A DNA stretch of 64,000 nucleotides from Gammaproteobacteria bacterium (lineage in GTDB: Bacteria; Pseudomonadota; Gammaproteobacteria; UBA5861), in the NCBI GenBank assembly GCA_022360445.1, contig JAKSCV010000093.1, positions 1-64,000 of the forward strand, written 5' to 3'. The position numbers and the translations under genes were made by a program. This document shows, piece by piece, positions 27,930 to 37,010 of this stretch. A model generated the notes under the pieces. That model had not been told where the DNA came from, did not search any database, and was given only the letters and a program-made list of their open reading frames with translations. Positions within the stretch are counted from its first letter, which is position 1; every line of letters begins with the position of its first letter.

Positions 27930-29477
27930 ATGAAAAATGTAGTCTTCAATGGAACCCCCCTGACAATCGAGCACATTGTTGCCTTGGCCAAAAAAAATGC
28001 CACCGCTCAACTCAGCAATGACACCGCATTCAAGGCCAAAATAGATCAAGGCCCTGCTTTCTTACAAAAGCTTCTCGAAGAAGACGGAGACATTTATGGG
28101 GTCACAACCGGATACGGCGACTCCTGCACCACCTCTATCCCTGATCATCTCGTGAATGAATTACCCAAACACCTCTACACCTTTCACGGTTGTGGCAGCG
28201 GGCAAAAACTGACAGCAGAGCTTGGCAGAGCGGTCCTAGCAACCCGATTAGCCTCTCTGTCACTTGGGTATTCCGGCGTACGCTGGGTGCTTTTAAAGCA
28301 GATAGAAACCCTGTTGCAGAAAGACATCATCCCCCTGATTCCAGAAGAGGGCTCCGTCGGCGCCAGCGGTGACCTTACCCCACTGTCCTATCTGGCTGCG
28401 GTGCTTTGCGGGGAACGTCAGGTTTACTACCAAGACCGGGTCTACCCAACATCTGAACTCCTCAACACACTGAACATTTCACCGTTAGCTTTAAAGCCGA
28501 AGGAAGGCCTGGCCATCATGAATGGCACAGCGGTGATGACCGCCATGGCATGTGTCGCCTTTTCCCGCGCGGAATACCTGGCACAGTTGGCCACACGGAT
28601 TACAGCTCTTGCCTGCGCAGCTCACCTTGGCAATACCTACCACTTTGACCGCACCTTATTTGAGGTCAAACCTCACCCTGGACAGCAAACAATTGCCCTG
28701 TGGTTGCGTCAAGATCTCCGCGTAGACAACCCACCCAGGAATTCAGACAGGCTTCAAGACCGTTACTCCCTGCGCTGCGCACCCCACGTTATCGGCGTTT
28801 TACAAGATGCCTTGCCTTGGCTGCGCCAGTCCATTGAAAATGAGTTAAACAGCGCCAACGACAACCCTATCATTGATGCCATTGGAGAACATGTACTCCA
28901 CGGGGGGCACTTTTACGGGGGGCATATCGCCTTTGCCATGGATTCACTGAAAAATCTCGTAGCCAATATTGCCGATCTTCTTGATCGCCAGTTGGCACAA
29001 ATGGTTGACCCTAAATTCAACAATGGTTTACCCGCCAACCTGTCCGGCAGTAAAGGCGAACGACGCGCCATTAATCATGGCCTCAAAGCAGTACAAATTG
29101 CGGTTTCCGCCTGGACAGCAGAAGCATTAAAGCTCACCCTGCCTGCCAGCATTTTTTCCCGGTCAACGGAATGCCATAATCAGGACAAAGTCAGCATGGG
29201 CACGATCGCGGCCCGAGATTGCTTGCGAGTTTTACAGCTCACTGAACAAGTATGCGCTGCCACTTTATTGGCAAGCTGCCAGGCGCTTGAACTACGGCTA
29301 CGCCGAGAAGAAATTCAGCAAAGCCAGCTGTCCACTGTACTCACACACACCCTGAATGAAGTCCGTAAAATCACCCCTTTTCTGAATGAAGATCGCGCTC
29401 TGGATACAGAACTGGAAGCCCTGGTTAACCATATCCAACAACGAGCGTGGTCACTCTACACAGGAACGATCGCATGA
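27930..29477 (+). CDS. Aromatic amino acid ammonia-lyase (HAL/TAL family)
   Basis: A 515-residue MIO-type lyase. The autocatalytic Ala-Ser-Gly triad is A145-S146-G147 in GSVGASGDLTPLSYL. The selectivity loop reads FHGCGSG with H86, matching the His of tyrosine and histidine ammonia-lyases and not the Phe of phenylalanine ammonia-lyases. NSANDNPI and the late SSTECHNQD-like SRSTECHNQDKVSMG are active-site marks. In this locus tyrosine lyase activity giving 4-coumarate as starter, as in flexirubin synthesis, is more plausible than histidine catabolism, since no hut genes are near. The stop overlaps the next start. Confidence 0.88.
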   Translation: MKNVVFNGTPLTIEHIVALAKKNATAQLSNDTAFKAKIDQGPAFLQKLLEEDGDIYGVTTGYGDSCTTSIPDHLVNELPKHLYTFHGCGSGQKLTAELGRAVLATRLASLSLGYSGVRWVLLKQIETLLQKDIIPLIPEEGSVGASGDLTPLSYLAAVLCGERQVYYQDRVYPTSELLNTLNISPLALKPKEGLAIMNGTAVMTAMACVAFSRAEYLAQLATRITALACAAHLGNTYHFDRTLFEVKPHPGQQTIALWLRQDLRVDNPPRNSDRLQDRYSLRCAPHVIGVLQDALPWLRQSIENELNSANDNPIIDAIGEHVLHGGHFYGGHIAFAMDSLKNLVANIADLLDRQLAQMVDPKFNNGLPANLSGSKGERRAINHGLKAVQIAVSAWTAEALKLTLPASIFSRSTECHNQDKVSMGTIAARDCLRVLQLTEQVCAATLLASCQALELRLRREEIQQSQLSTVLTHTLNEVRKITPFLNEDRALDTELEALVNHIQQRAWSLYTGTIA

Positions 29478-29890
29478 TAGAAACCAGTGCCAGCATCACA
29501 GTCCCCTTCTATGACGTGGACAGTATGGAGATTGCCTGGCACGGCAATTATGCCAAATACCTTGAAATCGCCCGTTGTGAGCTATTGGATAAAATCGGCT
29601 ACAACTACTTACAAATGCGCGAATCAGGCTATATCTGGCCAATCATTGATATGCGGATTCGTTACATTAAGTCCACACGCTTTGGGCAAAAAGTGTGCGT
29701 CAACGCCAAGATCACAGAGTGGGAAAACCGGCTGAAGATTGATTACCTCATCACGGATAAAGAAACCGGCGAGCGTTTGACGAAAGCCCACACCATTCAA
29801 GTTGCTGTCACCCTATCCACTGGCGAAATGTGCTTTGTCTCTCCCACTGTGCTGACGGATAAACTCTCACACCTGGAAGAGAAAGGCTAA
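29474..29890 (+). CDS. Hotdog acyl-CoA/ACP thioesterase (4HBT/YbgC type)
   Basis: A 138-residue single hotdog domain. The active-site stretch is PFYDVDSMEIAWHGNYAKYLEIAR with the catalytic-type Asp. The usual size of YbgC/4-hydroxybenzoyl-CoA thioesterases is the same. The start is the ATG overlapping the ammonia-lyase stop (ATGA). In aryl polyene clusters the counterpart (ApeK) is thought to release or proofread the ACP-bound chain. Its stop overlaps the next ATG as well. Confidence 0.85.
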   Translation: MIETSASITVPFYDVDSMEIAWHGNYAKYLEIARCELLDKIGYNYLQMRESGYIWPIIDMRIRYIKSTRFGQKVCVNAKITEWENRLKIDYLITDKETGERLTKAHTIQVAVTLSTGEMCFVSPTVLTDKLSHLEEKG

Positions 29891-30492
29891 TGCGCCTGCT
29901 CAACGCACGCTTCACTGCCATTTATTGGCTGATTTTGATGGCCCTATTCACACCGCTCTTGGCCACCGAGCTACCCAAACTACCGGTGTTGACAGAAAAC
30001 GACCAGCTGATCGGGAATTTCATCCAAAAGAAAAAACTCGCCACTTTCCCCATAGAGCTGACCTCAAAAGGGCACTTCAAATTAAACCTTCATGAAGGTG
30101 TCCACTGGGTGACAGAAAGCCCAATTGCAAGTGAACTCAGACTGAGCACAACAGCACTACAGAGCTACTCGAATGACCGCCAGGTATTAAACATGGCCGC
30201 CCGCACACAGCCGATGGTGGCAATGGTGGCAGAAATTTTCACGGCTGTTCTGAGTGGTGACTGGAATGCCCTGGAAGCCTTCTTCCACACCGAAACCAGT
30301 ACAACGTCTCAAGGCTGGCATGTTGAAATGACACCCCGAGACAAAGCTGCTGCCCGCATTGCCCATGCCATTCACTTTGACGGTGAACAGTTCGTCAAGC
30401 AAGTCACCCTCTATGAGCCCAGTGGCGACCAGACACGTATTCTGTTTGAAAGCATTCAACTGGAACCTTACCGTGCTTCCAGCCGCCACTGA
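29890..30492 (+). CDS. LolA-like outer membrane lipid carrier protein
   Basis: A 200-residue exported protein. Signal peptide at 1-26 (LILMALFTPLLATE). The mature part has the LolA-like opening LIGNFIQKKKLATFPIELTSKGHFKL and a beta-strand-rich pattern with a C-terminal VTLYEPSGDQTRILF. The family binds a hydrophobic ligand in a half-barrel and shuttles it across the periplasm; the aryl polyene counterpart is ApeL. It overlaps the exporter gene by 20 bases. Confidence 0.8.
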   Translation: MRLLNARFTAIYWLILMALFTPLLATELPKLPVLTENDQLIGNFIQKKKLATFPIELTSKGHFKLNLHEGVHWVTESPIASELRLSTTALQSYSNDRQVLNMAARTQPMVAMVAEIFTAVLSGDWNALEAFFHTETSTTSQGWHVEMTPRDKAAARIAHAIHFDGEQFVKQVTLYEPSGDQTRILFESIQLEPYRASSRH

Positions 30493-32863
30493 AAAAGCAA
30501 CCGAGAGTCGCCAGTGGCAAAAGTACATCGCCGTCCTCTGGGGGCTGGTCTTGGTGGCCTTATCAGGCCTCTTGGGCATCAAGCTTTATGCCGGAAATAC
30601 GATTGACACCAGTCTCATGGCGCTGTTCCCCAACCAACAACACAACCCGATTATTCAGCGTGCGGAACAAAATCTGGCCGCACGCTATTCACAACGCCTT
30701 CTGATTCTTGTTGGATCACCCAAGGACTCAGTGGCTCGCCGGCACGCCATTGCGTTGGGCGAGACCCTGCAAACCCTCACTCATGTTGATCAGGTCAACT
30801 GGCAGTTGGGCGACTTTGCAGAATCAGCGACAAGTAATGCCTTTTTCTCACGCTATCGCTTCCACTTACTCAATGCCTCAACGGCGCAAGAAATTACTCA
30901 AGCAAACACGGGGTTAATCCGCGACAGGGCTTTACAAGCACTGTTCAATCCCGTCGGGAGCGGTTACTCAAGCGCACTTTTAACCCGTGACCCTTTTGCC
31001 ATTGCACAGCAGAACCTGACCGGGAAATCACACATTCCGGGACTGACTTTCGATGGGAAAATGGTAAAACTGGCCAATCACCAAAAGACTTACTATCTGG
31101 TCTTCGTCACGATCGAGGGAGACCCGTATGATCTGGATGTACAACACCAGATCATCGGCGCGATCGATCAAGCTAAAACCAGCACCACGAACACCCCCGT
31201 CGAATGGCTAACTGCTGGCTTGATTGTCCATGCCGCACAGGGCGCCAGGCAAGCGCAATGGGAGATATCTACCATTGGAGTAGGTTCACTCCTGGGTATT
31301 GCTCTGTTGATGTTGCTGACTTTCCGCCGAGTAACTGCGCTTTGGCTAACACTATTACCCATCGCCAGCGGGTGCCTTGTGGCTACTGCCATCAGCATGC
31401 TAGTCTTTCACAAAGTACATCTGATTGCCTTTGCTTTTGGCGCAACCATCATTGGCGTCTCAATTGACTATGCTTTGCACTACCTGTGTGCTCGTTCATC
31501 CCAACCTTGCGCAGCAGAGACCTTAAAACGTCTACTACCCAGCCTATTGTTGGGCATGATGACGAGCATCCTGGCCTACAGTGCCCAGGCCATCACACCG
31601 TTTCCCGGGCTCAAACAAATGGCACTGTTTTCTGCCACAGGCTTATTGGCTGCCGGCCTGACCGTTATTTGCTGGTTCCCTCTGCTAACCGGTGGTAAAC
31701 ATTGGCAAAGCTCTCCGCCCGCCTTTATTTTAATTGCCCGCCTACGCCCAAGGTGGAGGCTCGTACGCATCACACCTGTGGCCAAAACCTGGCTCCTCCT
31801 TGGTTGCTTCGCACTGGGAGGTAGCCTTTTCTTTCTCCGTGGGCAAGACGATATTCGTTTATTGCAAACGTCTCCAAAAACACTCATCGAACAAGATATA
31901 AAAGTTCAACACGTTTTACGTCAATCCGGCACCGGTTCGTTTCTGCTGGTTAAAGCAGACACCATTGAACGACTGCTACAGCATGAGGAAACACTTTCTC
32001 GCGAGCTTTCCATTCTGCGCCAACAAAACTTTATCAGCACCTACGATGCACTCTCACGCCATGTTCCCTCAGCAAAAAAACAAAAAGAGAATGTCCAGCT
32101 CATTCATCAGCTGTACGCGCTGGAATTGGATCGGTTTTATTCACAAGCCCAGCTTCCGGACACACTGTCGGATCAAGCTTTGTCTGAGTTACAGGCTGCA
32201 GAAAAACAGCATCTAACTTTCTATGAATGGCTAAAAAGCCCAGTATCGGCGGATGACCGCTACCTTTGGCTGGGGCAGTTAGACGGTCACCGCTATAGCC
32301 TCATAACACTCACCGATGCCGATGCCCCTGCCACACAAGCCGCCCTAAAACAAATGGCTGCAAAATATGCCTGGGCAACTTTTGTGAACCGAGTCGACAC
32401 CCTTTCCGAGCTGCTGGGGAACTATCGCAAACATATGACGCTTTGGGTACTGATCGCGGTAGCTTTGGCCATCGTGATCATGATTTTACGTTATCAGTCA
32501 GCCGTCTGGCGTATTATCACCCCATCGTTGATGGGCTCATCCGTAGCACTTTTACTGATCAATAGCATAGCGGGGGGCATCAACCTTTTTCATATGATGG
32601 GGCTTTTGCTGGTACTGGGCGTCGGTTTGGACATGGGCATTTTTTTACACGATGCCAGTCACCGCAAAGAAACCTGGGCAGCTGTAACACTTTCTACACT
32701 CACCAGCTTGCTCGCGTTTGGGCTTTTAGCATTGAGTAAAACACCCGTTTTACACCACTTCGGTTTAGCCGTTTTACTCGGGCTTTCAACCACATGGCTG
32801 ATCACACCCTTAATGCGATATGAGGCTGGGATGAAGCCACCTCAAAAGGAGTTCATGAAATGA
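30473..32863 (+). CDS. MMPL/RND-type exporter
   Basis: A 796-residue inner-membrane transporter with an N-terminal helix, a periplasmic domain, six helices (about residues 235-410), a second periplasmic domain and a final set of helices. The intramembrane GATIIGVSIDYALHYLCA and GLLLVLGVGLDMGIFLH are the MMPL/RND charge-relay regions. I use the GTG at 30473 inside the LolA-like gene's end. It is followed by a stop overlapping the flavoprotein start. It probably drives polyene lipid export to the outer membrane with the LolA-like carrier and the DUF3261 lipoprotein (ApeM role). Confidence 0.87.
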   Translation: MLPAATEKATESRQWQKYIAVLWGLVLVALSGLLGIKLYAGNTIDTSLMALFPNQQHNPIIQRAEQNLAARYSQRLLILVGSPKDSVARRHAIALGETLQTLTHVDQVNWQLGDFAESATSNAFFSRYRFHLLNASTAQEITQANTGLIRDRALQALFNPVGSGYSSALLTRDPFAIAQQNLTGKSHIPGLTFDGKMVKLANHQKTYYLVFVTIEGDPYDLDVQHQIIGAIDQAKTSTTNTPVEWLTAGLIVHAAQGARQAQWEISTIGVGSLLGIALLMLLTFRRVTALWLTLLPIASGCLVATAISMLVFHKVHLIAFAFGATIIGVSIDYALHYLCARSSQPCAAETLKRLLPSLLLGMMTSILAYSAQAITPFPGLKQMALFSATGLLAAGLTVICWFPLLTGGKHWQSSPPAFILIARLRPRWRLVRITPVAKTWLLLGCFALGGSLFFLRGQDDIRLLQTSPKTLIEQDIKVQHVLRQSGTGSFLLVKADTIERLLQHEETLSRELSILRQQNFISTYDALSRHVPSAKKQKENVQLIHQLYALELDRFYSQAQLPDTLSDQALSELQAAEKQHLTFYEWLKSPVSADDRYLWLGQLDGHRYSLITLTDADAPATQAALKQMAAKYAWATFVNRVDTLSELLGNYRKHMTLWVLIAVALAIVIMILRYQSAVWRIITPSLMGSSVALLLINSIAGGINLFHMMGLLLVLGVGLDMGIFLHDASHRKETWAAVTLSTLTSLLAFGLLALSKTPVLHHFGLAVLLGLSTTWLITPLMRYEAGMKPPQKEFMK

Positions 32864-34107
32864 CCAAAAATTCGCACGATTGCGATGTCACGATTATTGG
32901 TGCGGGCCCCTCAGGTTCCGTCGCGGCAGGGATCCTGCGTAAAAAAGGCTACCATGTCATTGTACTGGAACGAGAGCATTTTCCGCGGTTTGTCATCGGC
33001 GAGAGTTTATTACCCCAGTCAATGGTGTTTATTGAGGAAGCGGGCATGCTGGATGCGGTCAATGCCGGTGGATTTCAGGTAAAGAACGGCGCTTTTTTTC
33101 ACCGTGACGCCACCACTGCCTTTTTTGATTTTCGAGAAAAATTTTCGCCAGGACCCGGTACAACGTATCAGGTGCCCCGGGCACAGTTCGACAAACTACT
33201 GGCAGACGAAGCTTCACGGGCGGGTGCCGATATTCGCTATGGCCATAGCGTGACGGCGATGACACCCGACCCTCACTCACCTTCAGTGACCGTACAACCG
33301 GAAACCGGTGACGCCTATACGCTGCATTCGCGCTTTGTCTTGGACGCCAGCGGATACGGTCGGGTTTTATCACGCCTGCTTAATCTTGAACTGCCCTCAG
33401 AGCTTGATCCTAGAAAGTCGGTTTTCACTCACATCATCGATAACGCGCTTGATAGCGAGTGGGATAGAGAAAAAATCGTGATTGCCGTGCACCCACAAAA
33501 CCACCAGATCTGGTACTGGTTGATCCCGTTTACTCAGGGACGCGCATCAGTCGGTGCTGTACTCCCAAAAGCACAGGCCGAGTCTTACGCAGAAGATGAC
33601 CCAGCCTTGCTCCGACGCATGGTCAAAGAAGAGGGGTTTCTTAACAAGCTGCTCCGTAACGCCGAGTTTGACACCCCCGTACGTACCATCGAAGGCTATT
33701 CCTGCAAAGTTAAAACATTGCACGGGCCGGGCTTTGCGCTACTAGGCAATGCCGGGGAGTTTTTGGACCCTGTTTTTTCATCAGGCGTGACCATCGCCAT
33801 GAAGTCCGCCAGCCTCGCCGCTCATTTATTGGAAAAACAGTTTGAAAACCAACCGGTGAACTGGGAGGCCGACTATGCTGAGGTGTTGATGCTTGGCGTC
33901 AATACGTTCCGCGCCTATGTCAATGCATGGTATACCACAGAATTTCAGGATGTCATTTTTTCCCAGGGGAAGCAGCAGGATGATAAAAATGTCAGGGAAA
34001 TGATCAGCTCGATTCTGGCCGGCTATGTCTGGGACAGGGCCAACCCTCTGACAAACGAAAGCGATCGAAGGTTACGTGCACTGGCTGAGATATGTCGAAG
34101 CCTCTAA
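32860..34107 (+). CDS. FAD-dependent monooxygenase/halogenase-like protein
   Basis: A 415-residue flavoprotein. FAD-binding GAGPSGSVAAG at residues 13-23 and EREHFPRFVIGESLLP follow the geranylgeranyl-reductase/flavin-halogenase pattern. Residues 218-223 read WYWLIP, matching the WxWxIP motif of flavin-dependent halogenases, and K75 (FQVKNG) sits near the position of the halogenase active-site lysine. FDH-like GNAGEFLDPVFSSGV is also present. Xanthomonadin and flexirubin-type loci carry similar enzymes and their pigments can be brominated or chlorinated. A non-halogenating hydroxylase remains possible. Confidence 0.78.
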   Translation: MTKNSHDCDVTIIGAGPSGSVAAGILRKKGYHVIVLEREHFPRFVIGESLLPQSMVFIEEAGMLDAVNAGGFQVKNGAFFHRDATTAFFDFREKFSPGPGTTYQVPRAQFDKLLADEASRAGADIRYGHSVTAMTPDPHSPSVTVQPETGDAYTLHSRFVLDASGYGRVLSRLLNLELPSELDPRKSVFTHIIDNALDSEWDREKIVIAVHPQNHQIWYWLIPFTQGRASVGAVLPKAQAESYAEDDPALLRRMVKEEGFLNKLLRNAEFDTPVRTIEGYSCKVKTLHGPGFALLGNAGEFLDPVFSSGVTIAMKSASLAAHLLEKQFENQPVNWEADYAEVLMLGVNTFRAYVNAWYTTEFQDVIFSQGKQQDDKNVREMISSILAGYVWDRANPLTNESDRRLRALAEICRSL

Positions 34108-34643
34108 TTTTTCTCATGCTAACCAGCAGTCTGCTGTTTGGCTGCAGTTACAAAAACTGGGCTCATGAAAGTGACGTACCCCTTTTATCGCCATCAGCCT
34201 ATGGCCGATCAGTGCAAATAAGGCAGATCATCACGATCACATCCGAAAATACCGAGCATGTCGTGCAAGCTTTGTTATTCATCACAACAGAGCGCTTACA
34301 TGTGGCATTACTGTCTGCCGAAGGGCAAAGACTGGCGACGATTCACTACAATGGCCAAAGCCTGGAGCTGGAAACGATACCAGAGACGATTCATACGCTT
34401 TCGGCACGCCGCATCGTAACTCAATTACAGCTTGTACTCTGGCCAACCATGGCATGGGAAAAAAATCTGAGCGGGACAGGCTGGCAAATTGTGAGTTCGA
34501 ACGATAAAAGGCTGCTTTTATTTCAAGAACATCCCGAAATAACAGTACACTATAAAGATGCAGCGCAAACAACAACCACACTAGTCGACTATAAATACTC
34601 TTATCACATAACAATAACCACCATTGAACAGAATGAACTATGA
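34092..34643 (+). CDS. DUF3261 lipoprotein
   Basis: A 183-residue predicted lipoprotein. Signal peptide with lipobox LLFGC (cysteine 18). The mature part is beta-rich and has the DUF3261 features LLPSPSAYGR-like (LLSPSAYGR), ALLSAEGQRLATI and the LQLVLWP stretch. In aryl polyene loci the counterpart (ApeN) sits with LolA-like and MMPL genes and is thought to act at the outer membrane like LolB. It overlaps the flavoprotein gene by 16 bases and the next ketosynthase gene by four. Confidence 0.8.
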   Translation: MSKPLIFLMLTSSLLFGCSYKNWAHESDVPLLSPSAYGRSVQIRQIITITSENTEHVVQALLFITTERLHVALLSAEGQRLATIHYNGQSLELETIPETIHTLSARRIVTQLQLVLWPTMAWEKNLSGTGWQIVSSNDKRLLLFQEHPEITVHYKDAAQTTTTLVDYKYSYHITITTIEQNEL

Positions 34644-35833
34644 CGGAACAACCTCCTGTTTTTCTAAATAATTTAGGTATCGTTTGTTCATTGGGAACCT
34701 CTCTTTCAACTGTCAATGAACATTTATTTACAGAACATAGTGACTTCCTGGTTCCATCGGATACCTACACCCCAGGCCGACGCCTGCCACTTGGCCAAGT
34801 CAAAGGCAATCTCCCGGATCTCCACAACCAGCCTCTAAAATGGCAATCACGGAATAACCAGTTACTCCTGGCGGCTTATCAGCAGATTGAATCGGAAGCG
34901 AACCCTTTGATTGCAAAGTTTGGCGCTCTGCGTGTGGGAGTCGTGATTGGTACGAGTACATCCGGTATTGCAGAGGGGGAACGTGGCGTACAAACCTTTT
35001 TAAAGACCGGCACCCCTCCGGCGGATTATGATTATCAGCAGCAGGAAATGGCCTCTCCGGCAGAGTTCCTTGCTCATTATACAGGTGCCCGAGGGCCTGT
35101 ATTTTCGATTTCAACCGCCTGCTCATCAGGCGCCAAAGCCCTTGCCAGTGCGCAACGCCTGATCAACTCAGGCCTTTGTGATGTTGTGCTGGCGGGCGGC
35201 TCAGATGCACTGTGTGGTCTGACAGTCAGTGGTTTTAATGCCCTGGAACTGGTCTCTGATGAAACATGCAACCCTTTTGGCGAGTCACGCAAAGGCATCA
35301 ATATTGGTGAAGGTGCTGGGCTTTTTCTGGTCTCTCGAACGCCAGGGCCTGTCGCGTTACTGAGCGCAGGGGAAACCTCTGATGCTTACCACTTTTCTTC
35401 ACCCGACCCGGAGGGGCGAGGTGCAAAAGCTGCAATGCTTGATGCTTTGAATAGGGCCGAGGTTCTGCCAGAGCAAGTCACCTACATCAACCTGCATGGC
35501 ACAGGCACTTCCTTGAATGACAAAATGGAAGCCGCGGTTGTTAAGCAAATTTTTGGTGAACACACATTGTGCAGTTCAACAAAAACACTAACCGGACATA
35601 CACTCGGCGCCGCAGGTGCCATTGAAGCTGGTTTTTGTTGGCTCATACTCAAGCAAGCGCGTAATCATCAATTGCCCTTACAACACCTAAAAGGCCCTGT
35701 CGATCCACATATCGACGCCATCAATCTCGTTTCTAAGGCCAGCTCACCCCCTCACACGATCAATTATGTGATGAGCAACTCTTTTGCGTTTGGCGGAAAC
35801 AATATTGCCCTGCTGTTTGGGAGAGCGTCATGA
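34640..35833 (+). CDS. Beta-ketoacyl-ACP synthase (ApeO-like)
   Basis: A 397-residue FabF-type condensing enzyme. The nucleophile Cys is in STACSSGAKAL, with catalytic His residues in LHGTGTSLND and TKTLTGHTLGAAGA. In aryl polyene systems one such enzyme (ApeO) forms the KS:CLF pair with the truncated first protein. Translationally coupled at both ends (ATGA overlaps). It differs from the other two ketosynthases in the cluster in the YVMSNSFAFGGNN C-terminal block and around the active-site loop. Confidence 0.88.
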   Translation: MTEQPPVFLNNLGIVCSLGTSLSTVNEHLFTEHSDFLVPSDTYTPGRRLPLGQVKGNLPDLHNQPLKWQSRNNQLLLAAYQQIESEANPLIAKFGALRVGVVIGTSTSGIAEGERGVQTFLKTGTPPADYDYQQQEMASPAEFLAHYTGARGPVFSISTACSSGAKALASAQRLINSGLCDVVLAGGSDALCGLTVSGFNALELVSDETCNPFGESRKGINIGEGAGLFLVSRTPGPVALLSAGETSDAYHFSSPDPEGRGAKAAMLDALNRAEVLPEQVTYINLHGTGTSLNDKMEAAVVKQIFGEHTLCSSTKTLTGHTLGAAGAIEAGFCWLILKQARNHQLPLQHLKGPVDPHIDAINLVSKASSPPHTINYVMSNSFAFGGNNIALLFGRAS

Positions 35834-36282
35834 CCGACATGCTCTCCCCCCTTCAAGTCATGCCCCACAAAGGCAAAATGAACCTGTTGGATAAGGTGAT
35901 TGATGCCGGCCCGGACCATCTTGTGGCTCAAGTCCTTATTACTGAACACTCTCTTTTTTACAGTGACAGAGGCGTCCCTGCATGGGTTGGTCTGGAATAC
36001 ATGGCACAGGCCATTGCCGCACAAGCCGGTGTGCTCGCCAGACAGTGCGGGAAAGAGCCGCCCGTCGGCTTTCTGGTTGGAACACGCTCATACCGAACCA
36101 ATGCGGAGTACTTTCCACTGGACACAAACCTCACCATTTCAATTGAGCGCGCTTACCGTGCTGATAATGGGTTGGGAGTATTCGATTGCAGCATTAACGG
36201 AGAAAACATCACAGCCACTTGTGCGCTTAATGTTTTTCAACCAACAGACGTCAACGCGTACCTGGAGGAAGTACTCAAGTGA
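35830..36282 (+). CDS. 3-hydroxyacyl-ACP dehydratase (ApeP-like hotdog)
   Basis: A 150-residue hotdog protein. It starts with VMPHKGKMNLLDKVID, the family N-terminal motif with the active-site His, and has AWVGLEYMAQAIAAQAG with the conserved Glu in the long central helix. In characterised aryl polyene systems ApeP pairs with ApeI as a dehydratase heterodimer; here the ApeI-like half is the C-terminal domain of the ligase fusion. Overlaps its neighbours by four bases on both sides. Confidence 0.85.
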   Translation: MTDMLSPLQVMPHKGKMNLLDKVIDAGPDHLVAQVLITEHSLFYSDRGVPAWVGLEYMAQAIAAQAGVLARQCGKEPPVGFLVGTRSYRTNAEYFPLDTNLTISIERAYRADNGLGVFDCSINGENITATCALNVFQPTDVNAYLEEVLK

Positions 36283-37010
36283 CAAAACAAACCATTTTGG
36301 TCACCGGTTCCAGCCGTGGAATCGGCAGAGCGATCGCCCTCAAGCTCGCTCGTGATGGCTACCCCATCACCTTACATTGCCGCAGCGGACGCGCACATGC
36401 CGAAGCCGTGCGATCAGAGATAGAGCAAATAGGTCAAGCCGCGCGCATTCTCCAATTTGATATTGCCGACCGTAACCAGTGCCGATCCATTCTGGAGGAA
36501 GATATCGAAACTCATGGAGCCTATTATGGCGTTATCTGTAATGCCGGGCTTGCCAGAGATAATGCATTTCCAGCACTCACCGAGGACGATTGGGACCAGG
36601 TATTGCACACCAATCTGGATGGTTTTTACAATGTCCTCCACCCCGTCATCATGCCCATGATCCGACGGCGAAAGCCCGGCCGAATTGTCACACTTTCCTC
36701 CATCTCGGGAATGACCGGCAATCGGGGCCAGGTTAATTACAGTGCCTCAAAGGCGGGCATCATCGGCGCAAGTAAAGCACTGGCCGTGGAGTTGGCGAAA
36801 CGCAATATCACAGTCAACTGCGTTGCTCCAGGCCTGATTGAGACAGACATGACGTCCACACTAGCCGAACAACAGATTGATCAGCTGGTGCCAATGAAAA
36901 GAATGGGCAAGCCCGAAGAAATCGCAGCGACTGTCGGGTTTTTAATGTCTGAGGGCGCCTCATACATCACTCGCCAAGTGATCGCTGTTAATGGAGGAAT
37001 GTACGGATGA
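36279..37010 (+). CDS. 3-oxoacyl-ACP reductase (FabG-like, ApeQ-like)
   Basis: A 243-residue short-chain dehydrogenase. NADP-binding GSSRGIGRAIA near the N-terminus, NAG in CNAGLARDN, catalytic Ser in SSISGMTGN and YSASKAG with the Tyr and Lys. The C-terminal ITRQVIAVNGGMYG is typical of FabG. It begins with GTG overlapping the previous stop and ends overlapping the next ATG. It provides beta-keto reduction in each cycle of polyene extension. Confidence 0.9.
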   Translation: MTKQTILVTGSSRGIGRAIALKLARDGYPITLHCRSGRAHAEAVRSEIEQIGQAARILQFDIADRNQCRSILEEDIETHGAYYGVICNAGLARDNAFPALTEDDWDQVLHTNLDGFYNVLHPVIMPMIRRRKPGRIVTLSSISGMTGNRGQVNYSASKAGIIGASKALAVELAKRNITVNCVAPGLIETDMTSTLAEQQIDQLVPMKRMGKPEEIAATVGFLMSEGASYITRQVIAVNGGMYG

